Origin: a virus
IMG/VR virus record: IMGVR_UViG_3300014903_000017
Coordinates: 1 to 22,930 of that record
Strand: one strand, 5' to 3'
Length of the DNA stretch: 22,930 bases
The first letter of the stretch is position 1, and each line of letters starts with the position of its first letter. The position numbers were made by a program, and so were the translations under genes. Positions 4,214-13,057 of the stretch are shown here, one piece after another. The notes beneath the pieces were generated by a model, which searched no databases, was not told the origin of the DNA, and saw only the letters and a list, made by a program, of their open reading frames with translations.

Positions 4214-5595
4214 TACCACCCTCTCTTTAAAATTACTTTAGCTTCAACTGCGGCGGTAGTTGATATTTGACCGCCTGCCCCACCGTTACCTGTAATTAAT
4301 CCGTTAGATTGAAAAGTGTACATTGTACATGAATTTTCTAGCATCGGATATAATTGAAAACCATTGTTTGAAGCTGCTGCCGAACCCGTCATTGCGATAT
4401 GCATAATACCTAAATTGCCACCTCCGCTAGTTGCGGCAAGTAACGTGAAATCTAAGGGAATAATGCCCAAGTTATGGTCTATAGTGTAGCTTGATGCTGC
4501 CGCAACTGCAAATCTTCCGCTGTCAAACTTACCACGCAAGGCATAAGTGATAACATCTGTAACTGCTGAGCCGTCGCTTACCCATTCGCCTAAAAAAGTA
4601 GCAGGGGTTACGGTCCAAACTGAACCGTCATACTGATGCATTTTCATCATAGGAATACTAAAGTGCCAATCTTCCGCTGTAGGGCTTACGGGGTAGGCAT
4701 AGCCGTAGGTTAATGTGCTTGTGGTGTAGTCTAAAGTAGGAGTTCCACTATTATAATCTATATATATATATCCTGTTTCGTTGGCTGGAACTTGCACATT
4801 TGTTGTGGATAATACAGTAGCTGAGTAATCAATATTGCCGAGGCTATCAAAGCCATTTGCAATAGCCATTATTAATGGTTCTTCAGAACTTGCACCCACG
4901 TCTACCGAAATAGCCGCACCGATAGCCATAAAATCAGCATAGCCAGTAGCGTCAATAGAACCTGTTAATGCGGTTTGCCTAACTTCTGCTTTAAATGTTG
5001 CGGTAGAAATAACGGCGGTAACTTGCTTTGTCCCGTCGCCAAAAATTATGCCGTCGCCGCCGTCTAAAATTTTAATATTTCCGCCTTTAACTTCTAGGCG
5101 TTCAGTTGCTGGGTTAACACCATTTCCAATACTAATATCGCCATTGCTGTCAATAAAGAATCTTGCAGAATTGTTCACATATAGCCACATACCATTTATG
5201 GAATGGTCATACGCTAAAGCCCCAATGAAAGTATCGTTAGCGTCAGCAAATCCATAAGTTCCCTGCTTATCGTTCTTAGATTTTATTAACACATTGGCGT
5301 GATTATTTCTTTCTACTATCATGGCGGCATTAGTGTCATAAGAACCGCCTACTGGTGTTCCGTCCTGTAGTATGTGAAGCCCCACAACTGGCTCAATACC
5401 TAAACCAAGCCTACCATTAACGCCGTCTAAAATAATAGTATCAGTCGTCGGAGTAGTTGAACTTGCGCCAACACCAATAGTACCGCCAACGTGCATATCA
5501 GCAGTCCCAGTTGTGGTGTCGATAGTTACACCGTAATAATCGCCCGCGAAAACTGGAGCGATAAATAATAATGAGGCTAGTAGAATTTTACGCAT
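4213..5595 (-). CDS. Tail fibre-like protein with an N-terminal signal peptide
   Basis: From ATG at 5595 (TAATG overlap, GAGG upstream) the product is 460 residues. Residues 1-17 form a typical signal peptide (MRKILLASLLFIAPVFA, then GDYY). The next region is low-complexity and rich in Gly, Thr and Asp, with fibre motifs of the type NGRLGLGIEP, LEVKGGNIKIL and IIFGDGTKQ, seen in trimeric phage fibres and S74-type tailspikes. The C-terminal part (about 370-460) has IDHNLGIIP and Gly-rich strands that may bind the receptor. No S74 chaperone domain is evident. A signal peptide on a virion fibre is unexpected, because tail proteins normally assemble in the cytoplasm. It is the third of three consecutive exported fibre-like genes. 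Confidence 0.65.
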   Translation of the reverse strand: MRKILLASLLFIAPVFAGDYYGVTIDTTTGTADMHVGGTIGVGASSTTPTTDTIILDGVNGRLGLGIEPVVGLHILQDGTPVGGSYDTNAAMIVERNNHANVLIKSKNDKQGTYGFADANDTFIGALAYDHSINGMWLYVNNSARFFIDSNGDISIGNGVNPATERLEVKGGNIKILDGGDGIIFGDGTKQVTAVISTATFKAEVRQTALTGSIDATGYADFMAIGAAISVDVGASSEEPLIMAIANGFDSLGNIDYSATVLSTTNVQVPANETGYIYIDYNSGTPTLDYTTSTLTYGYAYPVSPTAEDWHFSIPMMKMHQYDGSVWTVTPATFLGEWVSDGSAVTDVITYALRGKFDSGRFAVAAASSYTIDHNLGIIPLDFTLLAATSGGGNLGIMHIAMTGSAAASNNGFQLYPMLENSCTMYTFQSNGLITGNGGAGGQISTTAAVEAKVILKRGW

Positions 5596-6329
5596 TATTC
5601 GGCTACCTCGTACCATTGCAATAATACGCTTACATTTTTCGCCTGCCCTGCTATATTAGTAATGGAAACAAGATAGTCCTCTCCCCCGCCTAAAACCCAT
5701 TCAATAGCTCCCTCGCCCGCCGTCCCTGCGGATTGCGGACCGCTACCGCCCTCGAGAAAAACACTGTCTATGATTAAGCCGCCGATATCTGAAATAGTCG
5801 CCTTGTACATTAGGGTTTTGCCTATCTCGGCAGAAAAGTCCTCTTGGTTTAAATTGGCGACGATTAGTAATGTGTCGGTGCTTGTTATAACTGGAGCGGA
5901 GCTAATTGTTACCAGTGAATTTCCGCCAACGTTATAAGAAATATGTAAATGCGTGTCCGCAGTATTTGTAGTTCTGATTAGAACATAGCCCGTGGCATCG
6001 TCGGCTAATTCTAAAAATGTGGCAACCGCTCTTCTCTGCGTGCCTCTATGAGCCTGATTATGTTCCTCTGATATAGTTACTAATGCTGGCACTTCTCGGT
6101 CGATAGGCGCGATTGTTATTCCGTCCCAAAGCATAATTTTGGAATGTGTACTAATAGCAGTTTGCGGGGCATAGGTGCCGTCGCCATTATCAGACAATGG
6201 AACCGAATAAGCAGTTTGCGTAACATAATCGTTAATTGTATATTGACCGTCCGCCGCATAAATTTTACATCCGCACGTTATTAAAAATCCTACAAATAAA
6301 ACCGTCCATATCTTCATTAATTTATTCAT
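5595..6329 (-). CDS. Exported virion-type protein, paralogue of its upstream neighbour
   Basis: The ATG at 6329 is preferred: AGAGG precedes it and it overlaps the upstream stop as ATGA. The 244-residue product begins with a signal peptide (MNKLMKIWTVLFVGFLITCGCKIYA, about residues 1-25). The rest aligns along its length with the next gene upstream: EHNQAHRGTQRRAVA against EHTMVHEGYAYRATA, ELADDATGYVLI against DLADAATSYVSI, and NVSVLLQWYE against NVSVAIEWYE. Proteins with an H-x-x-H-x-G motif and a WYE-type end occur in many environmental phages near the fibre genes and are probably virion parts. A Cys at 20 or 22 could be a poor lipobox. The two genes are a tandem duplication that has diverged greatly. 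Confidence 0.6.
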   Translation of the reverse strand: MNKLMKIWTVLFVGFLITCGCKIYAADGQYTINDYVTQTAYSVPLSDNGDGTYAPQTAISTHSKIMLWDGITIAPIDREVPALVTISEEHNQAHRGTQRRAVATFLELADDATGYVLIRTTNTADTHLHISYNVGGNSLVTISSAPVITSTDTLLIVANLNQEDFSAEIGKTLMYKATISDIGGLIIDSVFLEGGSGPQSAGTAGEGAIEWVLGGGEDYLVSITNIAGQAKNVSVLLQWYEVAE

Positions 6330-7048
6330 TGTATTACCCTCTCGTACCATTCTATAGCGACAGAAACATTAGTAGCACTTCCGCGAATATTTATCAAACG
6401 CATTGTGTAAGTCTCGTTTTCGTCCAACAGCCACTCAAAGCCTGAACGAACATCGCCGCCTGTGGCTTTGTTTTTCTCTCCACCAATAAGAAGCTCGTCA
6501 TCGCTCCAGTCATTGTCCACGCTTAATGTCGCATCTGCCCGAACTTGGGATACTGGGGGATAGGAAAATACTTTATTCATGGTCGTGATATTTAATAATG
6601 TGCCACCAGTTGTGACGGTCGTGCTTGACATTGCAACAAGAGCATCGCCCGAAGCGTTTACCTTAAACTTTAAATGTGCGTGCCGTCCGCTTCCTGTGTC
6701 GATAGAAACATAGGAAGTCGCGGCATCAGCTAAATCTATTTTAGCCGCCGTCGCTCTATATGCGTACCCCTCGTGAACCATTGTATGCTCAGGGTCGATA
6801 GCGACTAGTGCGCTTGACTGCTCGTCAATATTAACACTGGTGTCGCCGTCTCGAACAGAAACAGGGGCGGTAGTTGTAATAGCCACCCCTTGTGAAAATG
6901 TGGTCCCATTGTCATATAAAAAAATAGGACGTGTTTCCTGAGTTGCTATGTCGATTATCTGATATTCAGAGTCGGCACAAAGCCCAACTATGCACAACCC
7001 AAAAACTACAATGTAAAAAATAAATAATGATTTAAAATTCAAGTTCAT
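6326..7048 (-). CDS. Exported virion-type protein, first of a tandem pair
   Basis: The 240-residue product starts with a signal peptide (MNLNFKSLFIFYIVVFGLC..., cleavage likely after A25, before DSEYQ). The mature part is beta-rich, with EHTMVHEGYAYRA near residue 88 and the terminal VAIEWYERV, both shared with the gene that follows. AGGGGAC stands before the ATG, and the start lies inside the end of the lipoprotein gene (17-base overlap). I infer a surface or fibre-associated virion role from the family pattern and position. It could equally be displayed by the infected cell, given the signal peptide. Confidence 0.6.
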   Translation of the reverse strand: MNLNFKSLFIFYIVVFGLCIVGLCADSEYQIIDIATQETRPIFLYDNGTTFSQGVAITTTAPVSVRDGDTSVNIDEQSSALVAIDPEHTMVHEGYAYRATAAKIDLADAATSYVSIDTGSGRHAHLKFKVNASGDALVAMSSTTVTTGGTLLNITTMNKVFSYPPVSQVRADATLSVDNDWSDDELLIGGEKNKATGGDVRSGFEWLLDENETYTMRLINIRGSATNVSVAIEWYERVIQ

Positions 7049-7304
7049 TTTCGTCCCCTATCATTTTTTCAAATTCATTAGCGGACCGTCGCCAATGTTC
7101 CTTCTGTGCTTCATTTCCTGATTGCTCAACTTCGGAAAGTTGCTTGTAAAAATTCAGCGTTGTTTCATATTCTTCTCGCGCTTGCTTCAAATTCGTCTCC
7201 ATAAATCTAATGCCGTCGTTAAACCCCTTCTTGTAACTCTTTTTGTGAATGCCGCCGCAACCTGTAAAACTTAGTGCTAATCCTATAATTAATATGTGTT
7301 TCAT
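7032..7304 (-). CDS. Small lipoprotein with coiled-coil mature part
   Basis: The 90-residue product has a clear lipoprotein signal, MKHILIIGLALSFTGC, with the lipidated Cys at residue 16. The mature 75 residues are helical and charged (FMETNLKQAREEYETTLNFYKQLSEV...), probably a coiled coil. AGGGGAT precedes the ATG. Lipoproteins in phage late regions are usually spanins or receptor-blocking proteins such as T5 Llp. This one sits among fibre-like genes rather than lysis genes, so blocking of superinfection is worth considering, without direct support. A second spanin candidate lies at 2042-2254. Confidence 0.6.
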   Translation of the reverse strand: MKHILIIGLALSFTGCGGIHKKSYKKGFNDGIRFMETNLKQAREEYETTLNFYKQLSEVEQSGNEAQKEHWRRSANEFEKMIGDENELEF

Positions 7305-7317
7305 GTTATCCCCTTTT

Positions 7318-7545
7318 TTATGCTATTAATGTAAACCCATTGTCGCCGTCGGCAGTATTTCCACTATACCCCCACCATTGCCCCATATCGTGTGCGTAGC
7401 AGAAAAATAAGTCCGTCGGATTTTCGTCTGCAAATGTTATCATTTCGTCGTAGGTTAATCTTTTTAGAGAAAGTTTTGTGAACCACTCTTGAACCGCGCT
7501 TGCATCAGGAAAATCGCCATTGCTAATATCATCAGGATATCCCAT
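7318..7545 (-). CDS. Small fibre-linked protein
   Basis: The 75-residue protein begins MGYPDDISNGDFPDASAVQEWF, close to the start of many phage fibre-associated proteins (an N-G-x-x-x-D-A-x-x-V pattern). It ends QWWGYSGNTADGDNGFTLIA, which resembles the GDNGF end of small fibre domains. It probably joins or caps a tail fibre, but this rests on motif pattern only. Its ATG overlaps the stop of the tail hub gene as TAATG, with GAGGTGG just upstream. No signal peptide is present, unlike its downstream neighbours. Confidence 0.5.
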   Translation of the reverse strand: MGYPDDISNGDFPDASAVQEWFTKLSLKRLTYDEMITFADENPTDLFFCYAHDMGQWWGYSGNTADGDNGFTLIA

Positions 7546-10040
7546 TAAACCACCTCTACTAAGTCATATTTAATTTTCCAAGCCATAACATCAAATTCTA
7601 TTCCCTCTATTCTCATTGGGGTATTATACAAAGAAAAAGAAGATTTTGCAAATGCTTGATTATAGTAAACTATATCAGTATCGCCCCATTTTCTATCATT
7701 ATCGCCCCATAACCATAATGGGAACACTGAATTTTCGGGAATATTTACATCGAGAATATCGCCCAACTCAAACTGAACAAAAAATTTAACTGAAAGTGTA
7801 GCTCGTTTGCGGATATCTTTTGTGTAGGCATAAACCGTCGGAGCGATAGCGTCTGCCACGTTTACGGATTTTGCAGGCAATAATTGCGAGGACGATATAC
7901 CGTATTCTTTTAATCCGTATTTTTCTAAACTATTAGGCGAAGCGTCGCCCTCGGTTTCGCTATCAACAGTTTTTATGTAGATACCATACTGAACATCTAT
8001 CCTGTTGAAAATTCTATCGATACCCTCGGAAAGGTAATCGATACCCTCAAAATTGTCGCCGTTTATTTCGCCAACAGAGGCGATAGTGCTTTCTCTTGGT
8101 CTGAAAATAAAAACATCATTACCTTTAAAACCTATTTCGTAACTAACCATTTCGGCTAATTGGACTAGCGCATCATAACAATTTAACCCTGTTAAATTTA
8201 CTAACGGAATCGTTACGGTTGACGTTTTCCAGTCAATATTCCACTCCGCCAAAGTTGGAGTAGCTGAACCGTCGGAATTGAATACCATGCGAATTTTTAC
8301 ATAGCGTTCAGTAGCCGGCAGCGTGCCTGTGTTTTCTATATCGACGTAAGAACTGTATGTGATATCATCGGAGCTTTCCGCCCATTGAATAACTGAACTG
8401 GTATTGGTTGCGTTTGCTGCGGAGGCTAAAACTCTGCCCCAAGTTGTTAGGCTAGCTGTACCGTCTATAGTCGGGGTCTCATATATTCCGTAAGGGTAAT
8501 AATCGCCGAAATTTGTTTGGACTAAATCAGACTCGGCAATATCTGAAAATAAAAAACTACTGCCGCCTGATAAAAATTTATGTACCTCGGCAATAATATA
8601 ACCGGGTGTGTTATGTGTGGTATCAGTTGCCCAATTCAAAAGATAATTTTGGTTCTGCCAAGTTGAAGAAATTCTAACTCTAATTAGTAAATTAAAATTA
8701 CCGGAGCTGTCTCGACTTATCCTGATTTCGTGATATGCCTGTCCGCTCAATGTGGTTAAAATTGCGTTAGCTAAAATGGTTTCAGACCCGGCGGTTATCT
8801 CAACTAAATAAAGATAAATGCCTGAAATTTTAAGAGCGTAACCGTTTGTGCTTGTTGGGTTTCCTGTATCTGAAATGAAATGAAAATACACCGGACCGCC
8901 TGCCTCGCTTCCGCCCCACTTGTTAAATATCCATGTTCCTACTGTTTCCGTTGCGGCAGTATAGGCATAATAGTGTTGGCTCGGGTCTCCACTATCAACT
9001 ATACATCTGATGCTTGTTGCGTCATATCCAGAAACTGGGTAAACGAAATTTGTTACCGAATTATCAGTCCATGAAACAGAAATTTTATTATCAGCATGAA
9101 ATGTTTGTTTTAAAAGCACTTCGCCTGTCGACTGTTCAGTATTGGTATTAGTTCCTAAATCAAAATCTGTTTCATCGGTTTGGGTAAAATTGTTTGTTGC
9201 GTCGGTTGAGAATATCGCCGGACTGATTTCTCTATTTGGTGCGGTTACGCCTACGGTATCGCAAATCTGCCCCACAATCCATTCTATAGATTTATCTTTA
9301 AACCAATAAACGTAAGTAACCCATAATGACTCTGTGCCAAGTAATGCCTGGTTTAATGTAACCTTTAGTGGATTATCATAATCGTTTTCATCGCTTAAAG
9401 TGAAATCGTCGTCAGGTAATAATTCCGTGGCACTACCCGCCCCGCCAACGGTCAGCCCTTTTTTTACGGACGAATAAGCTGCGGTAAATCCGCTACCGTC
9501 ATTAGTTACTGTGAATTCTGTACCACTACCTGAACCCACTAATTCGTCGGTTACAGGGGTACTTATTGTTTCTGCTGCAAATTCTGAAAAGTTAGCGAGG
9601 TGCCCTCGCAATACTATGTCTACTGTTTTTCCGTCAGGGCGATATGTGGGGTCTTGATAAATAAAACCTGTAAATATATATTCTGTTTCTGTTGACTCGT
9701 CGTAAATTTTAGCCCCAGCCTTAACCACTATTTTAGAGCCGTATAATAACTTATCAGTACCGAAAAAACCGTTCTCAAAACCTTGCTTAAATTTCTGTTT
9801 TGAATTATTAAAAGTTATCGTACAGTTAGACAACTCCCATTGATTATATTTAACTTTATCTAGTTTCCAAAGGATAGGCGAAACTCCGCCGTCGCTCGTT
9901 ATATAGTCGGTAATATCAACAGCATCGTCGAAAACATAAGCCGAACCGTTCCATTTTTTCACATACAAAAGTACCTGCTTTCTGTATTGCGGGGTTTGCG
10001 AGTCTAATTGTTTTTCTAATCCTGTTGTAATTTCTAGCAT
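7545..10040 (-). CDS. Tail tip / hub protein with carbohydrate-binding-like insertions
   Basis: The 831-residue protein follows the Dit-like gene and is the best candidate for the tail hub. Residues 1-160 look like the first hub domain (DITDYI, KYNQWELSNCTITFNN, TGFIYQDP). Residues about 610-831 resume the hub-like pattern (NCYDALVQLAEMVSYEIGF, FELGDILDVNIP) and end MAWKIKYDLVEVV. Between these, about 315-505 is beta-rich with the rhythm of a concanavalin/LamG-like lectin domain, and 515-605 resembles an F5/8 or fibronectin-like module (VIQWAESSDDITYSSY...RYVKIRM). These inserts would let the tail tip touch surface glycans. The start is TAATG-coupled. Domain names are by pattern; the positional role is firmer. 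Confidence 0.65.
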   Translation of the reverse strand: MLEITTGLEKQLDSQTPQYRKQVLLYVKKWNGSAYVFDDAVDITDYITSDGGVSPILWKLDKVKYNQWELSNCTITFNNSKQKFKQGFENGFFGTDKLLYGSKIVVKAGAKIYDESTETEYIFTGFIYQDPTYRPDGKTVDIVLRGHLANFSEFAAETISTPVTDELVGSGSGTEFTVTNDGSGFTAAYSSVKKGLTVGGAGSATELLPDDDFTLSDENDYDNPLKVTLNQALLGTESLWVTYVYWFKDKSIEWIVGQICDTVGVTAPNREISPAIFSTDATNNFTQTDETDFDLGTNTNTEQSTGEVLLKQTFHADNKISVSWTDNSVTNFVYPVSGYDATSIRCIVDSGDPSQHYYAYTAATETVGTWIFNKWGGSEAGGPVYFHFISDTGNPTSTNGYALKISGIYLYLVEITAGSETILANAILTTLSGQAYHEIRISRDSSGNFNLLIRVRISSTWQNQNYLLNWATDTTHNTPGYIIAEVHKFLSGGSSFLFSDIAESDLVQTNFGDYYPYGIYETPTIDGTASLTTWGRVLASAANATNTSSVIQWAESSDDITYSSYVDIENTGTLPATERYVKIRMVFNSDGSATPTLAEWNIDWKTSTVTIPLVNLTGLNCYDALVQLAEMVSYEIGFKGNDVFIFRPRESTIASVGEINGDNFEGIDYLSEGIDRIFNRIDVQYGIYIKTVDSETEGDASPNSLEKYGLKEYGISSSQLLPAKSVNVADAIAPTVYAYTKDIRKRATLSVKFFVQFELGDILDVNIPENSVFPLWLWGDNDRKWGDTDIVYYNQAFAKSSFSLYNTPMRIEGIEFDVMAWKIKYDLVEVV

Positions 10041-10819
10041 TATTTTTGTTTAAGATTTAAGGTTAATGTAAAAAGTTGTGTTTTCCTTTCAAAAACTTCT
10101 ACCGGGCGTGAAGCTAAAGCCATGGTGTAAATTGCGGTCGGGTCATAATCAGAATAAAATGCATACGTTAGGAACTCATTATCGGTTAATGCTTCCTGTA
10201 AAGTATCCCTTTGTTCTTGAGTTAAATTTTGAATAGTTAATTCTCCGCCGAATTTAGTAAACTCGGTCCATTTAATTAACGGTCCGTTATGCGTTCTAAA
10301 ATGCCCCTCTTTTGCATCGTCTTGGCGATTAAATTGCGTTAAAGCATTAAGCTCCAAAACTAATTTTAGTATCATAATTTCGCCTATCTTTTTTTCTTCG
10401 TTAATATTTTTAGTAAATTGAGGTAATAAAATTATCTTTTTCGGAATTCTGCTTGGTATCAACACTCGGTTCATGTCCAGCAGAAAATCAGTATCGTTAT
10501 TGAAGAATGCGCCTAGCGAAGTCATATACCAAAAATTATTATTCATGTCGATTATCTCGCCGCCGCCCTGCTTCCAATTTGTGTTCAGCATGGCGATATG
10601 GTCATAATCGTGCGCCACAATTCCGCCCACATCATTTTTAAACGCAAGCTCGATAGTTGAAACTATGGCATCCGAATCTTCGCCCACAGATTCCCAATAA
10701 GTGTCTCTTTTTCCGTCGGCGATAAATTTAGCGGTATCGCCCCCGCTTGAAACTGAAATCTCTGTGTTCGCATCTACAGAATTTGGTAAAAAAATCTTCA
10801 TTGCATTAGGTAATGTCAT
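10040..10819 (-). CDS. Distal tail (Dit-like) protein
   Basis: The 259-residue protein lies between tape measure and hub, where siphoviruses keep the distal tail protein. Its N-terminal half has a discoidin-like pattern (FIADGKRDTYWES, STIELAFKNDVGGIVAHDYDHIA). The C-terminal half is beta-rich with GELTIQNLTQEQRD and ends LFTLTLNLKQK, like tail-tube-derived proteins. GGGGAGG precedes the ATG, and the start overlaps the tape measure stop as ATGA. The name Dit-like rests mainly on order. It could also be a separate tail-tip adaptor. Confidence 0.55.
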   Translation of the reverse strand: MTLPNAMKIFLPNSVDANTEISVSSGGDTAKFIADGKRDTYWESVGEDSDAIVSTIELAFKNDVGGIVAHDYDHIAMLNTNWKQGGGEIIDMNNNFWYMTSLGAFFNNDTDFLLDMNRVLIPSRIPKKIILLPQFTKNINEEKKIGEIMILKLVLELNALTQFNRQDDAKEGHFRTHNGPLIKWTEFTKFGGELTIQNLTQEQRDTLQEALTDNEFLTYAFYSDYDPTAIYTMALASRPVEVFERKTQLFTLTLNLKQK

Positions 10820-12804
10820 CGTGATGCCTCCCCACTTCTTGACTGTGCGACCGAACTTGAAACTTTAGCAAGTTCTACGGCTTGAGTTGCCCCACGTCGC
10901 ATAGCTTCTGTAATTTTAGGTATGATGCTTTCGTCTGCGGAGCCCTGAATATTAACTGTGTTAGTCATGTTAATAGGCTGTAATGGTCTAGCCCCTAGTG
11001 ATGCAATTTTATTAACCGCACCGCCAACGCTCATACCCTGAAGTCCTAGGCTAGAGGTTATGGCTTCGGGTAAAATAAACTCTTTTCTATGTGCAAGCCC
11101 TGCGACTTCGTTCGGGTCCCCTGCTCCTGTAAATCCGCCACCTTTAAACCCTAAAAACTTTGAAAATGTGCCAGCAAGTCCGCCGAAAATTCCGCCACTA
11201 AATAAATCTAGGAATCCAAACAATGCCATTTTCGCAACCATTTGCCCTAGCAAGTCTGTAAATGCTGCTAGCACCGAATTAAAAAACGATTTAATCATAC
11301 TGGCTAGCATTGTAAACATATTTCCGCCATCGGAAATTATTGAACTAAATGCACTTGCAAAACTACTTTCTATTCCAGATATTGCGGAAGTGAAACTAGC
11401 ACGCCAATTAGTGCCAGCGTTTGCCATTTCGATGAGCATTTGTTTCCACCCGCCGGAAATTGTAAGTCCAGCGGTTGCATAGTCAGCCGATAGCTGAACC
11501 AGTGCTGCTTTTGTCAAATTAGCGGCTTCTTGTGCGGTGAACGCAACAGCTATCTTATTTTTTTCTGCTTCGATTCTAACTTTCCCGAAAAAAGCTAAAT
11601 AATTTCTTCCTTTTTCAGTATTCATTTGCGCTACAAAATCAGCAACCGCCGCAGCGTTAATTTTCTCTCCTGTCGAACCGTCCGCTTTAATCCTTCTTCT
11701 TTTAGGTCTTTTTCTTTCAAAAGGGCGAAATTTATCTCGAACTGTCCCTGACATAGTAGCTAGCAAGTCTGCTATAGACTCATTAATATTGTCTGTAAAA
11801 GTCAAGCCGAACTCTTCGCTAAATTCTTTATCTAACTGTTTCTTTAATTTGCCAGCTTCAGCTACTCCTTTCGTGAGCATTACATGAATTACCCCCACGG
11901 TATTCCCTATTCCTGTTCCCATTCTTGAAAAAACTTTTGTTGTGTTTAAGGCTAGCTTTGCCAACACCGATATTACTTTCGCCACACCTCTTATTATTGA
12001 CACAAAGCCGCTACTAGCTTTTGCGGCTGAATTAATCTCCACGACCCACTCCGTAAATACTGGGAGCAAGTCATTGCCGATAACTCCAGCGATATCTAAA
12101 AGGTTAGACCTCATGAATTTAGTTTGGTTTGCAAAAGACCCCCACGACCTAGATAAGTCGCCGATACCTTTTTGAGATTGCTTTATTGCGATATCTAAAG
12201 TCGTCAAGGCTTTAGCTTGAAGTAAGGTTTTCCCCTCAACCTCCCGATACCTTTTTACACTGGTTCTAAATTCTTCGGATTGCTGTCTAACCACAATTCC
12301 CAACGCTTTAACTTGCTCTGTTTCTCCCACCAGTGCCTTTGTTAGCGCAGCGCTAGCCCTAGTTGCTCCGCCCTCGAGATTAGTGAACGATGCTAAATCT
12401 ACGGCTAATTTAGAAACTTTTAACGACAAGTCTAATGCTGCCTGTTCCTGAAATCCGAAACCCACAAGCAAATCGCCTGTTGCCGCTAACATGTCTTTAG
12501 ATTCTACTTTTGCTAATCCATAATTTTTCGACAAATCTTTAAATGCCTTTTCGGAATTTGCTGACACGTTTTCAAAAACAGCATTAAATTTATTATCTAT
12601 TTCCTCTATGTCTGAGGCAGCTTTTAAAAAATGACTCGTAACTCCATGTACTGCCCTAAAAGAAAGTACGCCTAGTAAAAGATTAGCACCTTTAGCGAAC
12701 TTCTTAACTCTCTTTTCTAATCTATTGACAGAATTAACCGCCGCATTAAAACTCTTTGCGTCGATGTCTAATCCGAAATCAGCTACTAATGCTGGGTTTG
12801 CCAT
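10816..12804 (-). CDS. Tail tape measure protein, TP901 type
   Basis: The 662-residue protein sets tail length and is ejected at infection. Residues about 140-172 (DLASFTNLEGGATRASA...ALVGETEQVKALGI) carry the core signature of TP901-family tape measures. Long Ala/Lys-rich helices fill the N-terminal half, hydrophobic segments lie around 250-290 and 480-560, and the Gly-rich GFKGGGFTGAGDPNEVAGLAHRKEFILP near the end is typical of these proteins. By the usual rule of about 0.15 nm per residue, the tail would be near 100 nm. AAGGT precedes the ATG, four bases past the stop of the frameshifted chaperone ORF. Confidence 0.9.
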   Translation of the reverse strand: MANPALVADFGLDIDAKSFNAAVNSVNRLEKRVKKFAKGANLLLGVLSFRAVHGVTSHFLKAASDIEEIDNKFNAVFENVSANSEKAFKDLSKNYGLAKVESKDMLAATGDLLVGFGFQEQAALDLSLKVSKLAVDLASFTNLEGGATRASAALTKALVGETEQVKALGIVVRQQSEEFRTSVKRYREVEGKTLLQAKALTTLDIAIKQSQKGIGDLSRSWGSFANQTKFMRSNLLDIAGVIGNDLLPVFTEWVVEINSAAKASSGFVSIIRGVAKVISVLAKLALNTTKVFSRMGTGIGNTVGVIHVMLTKGVAEAGKLKKQLDKEFSEEFGLTFTDNINESIADLLATMSGTVRDKFRPFERKRPKRRRIKADGSTGEKINAAAVADFVAQMNTEKGRNYLAFFGKVRIEAEKNKIAVAFTAQEAANLTKAALVQLSADYATAGLTISGGWKQMLIEMANAGTNWRASFTSAISGIESSFASAFSSIISDGGNMFTMLASMIKSFFNSVLAAFTDLLGQMVAKMALFGFLDLFSGGIFGGLAGTFSKFLGFKGGGFTGAGDPNEVAGLAHRKEFILPEAITSSLGLQGMSVGGAVNKIASLGARPLQPINMTNTVNIQGSADESIIPKITEAMRRGATQAVELAKVSSSVAQSRSGEASR

Positions 12805-12808
12805 ATCG

Positions 12809-13057
12809 TTACCTTGTCGGGAATCCTATTGAGGATAATTTTTCGTTATCGCTTCGAGTGTCGGTTGCTGCTTTATCTTCGTCTGATAACCCAAAAATAG
12901 TGCTTATTTTTTTATACAAATCTAAGTCAATATTAACAGCTTGGTTTGTTGCCCAAAAAATGAAAGCAGGACTTTTATTATAAAGTTCTTCAAAAGTATA
13001 CTGTGGAAATTTCGCCGCTATTACCCTGAAAGCCAGAGCTAATCCGTCTTCATTGCT
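12809..13057 (-). CDS. Tail assembly chaperone, -1 frameshift extension (gpT-like)
   Basis: In the -1 frame relative to the preceding chaperone ORF, an open stretch from about 13057 to TAA at 12811-12809 encodes some 82 residues (NEDGLALAFRVIAAKFPQYT...LSDEDKAATDTRSDNEKL). It has no ATG or GTG start and no ribosome site, and it fills exactly the gap before the tape measure gene. This is the arrangement of lambda G/GT and its relatives, in which ribosomes slip back one base near the end of the first ORF to make a longer fusion that helps assemble the tail on the tape measure. Slippage probably occurs at ACA-AAA-G (13062-13056). The fusion would be about 205 residues. Confidence 0.75.
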   Translation of the reverse strand, partial: SNEDGLALAFRVIAAKFPQYTFEELYNKSPAFIFWATNQAVNIDLDLYKKISTIFGLSDEDKAATDTRSDNEKLSSIGFPTR

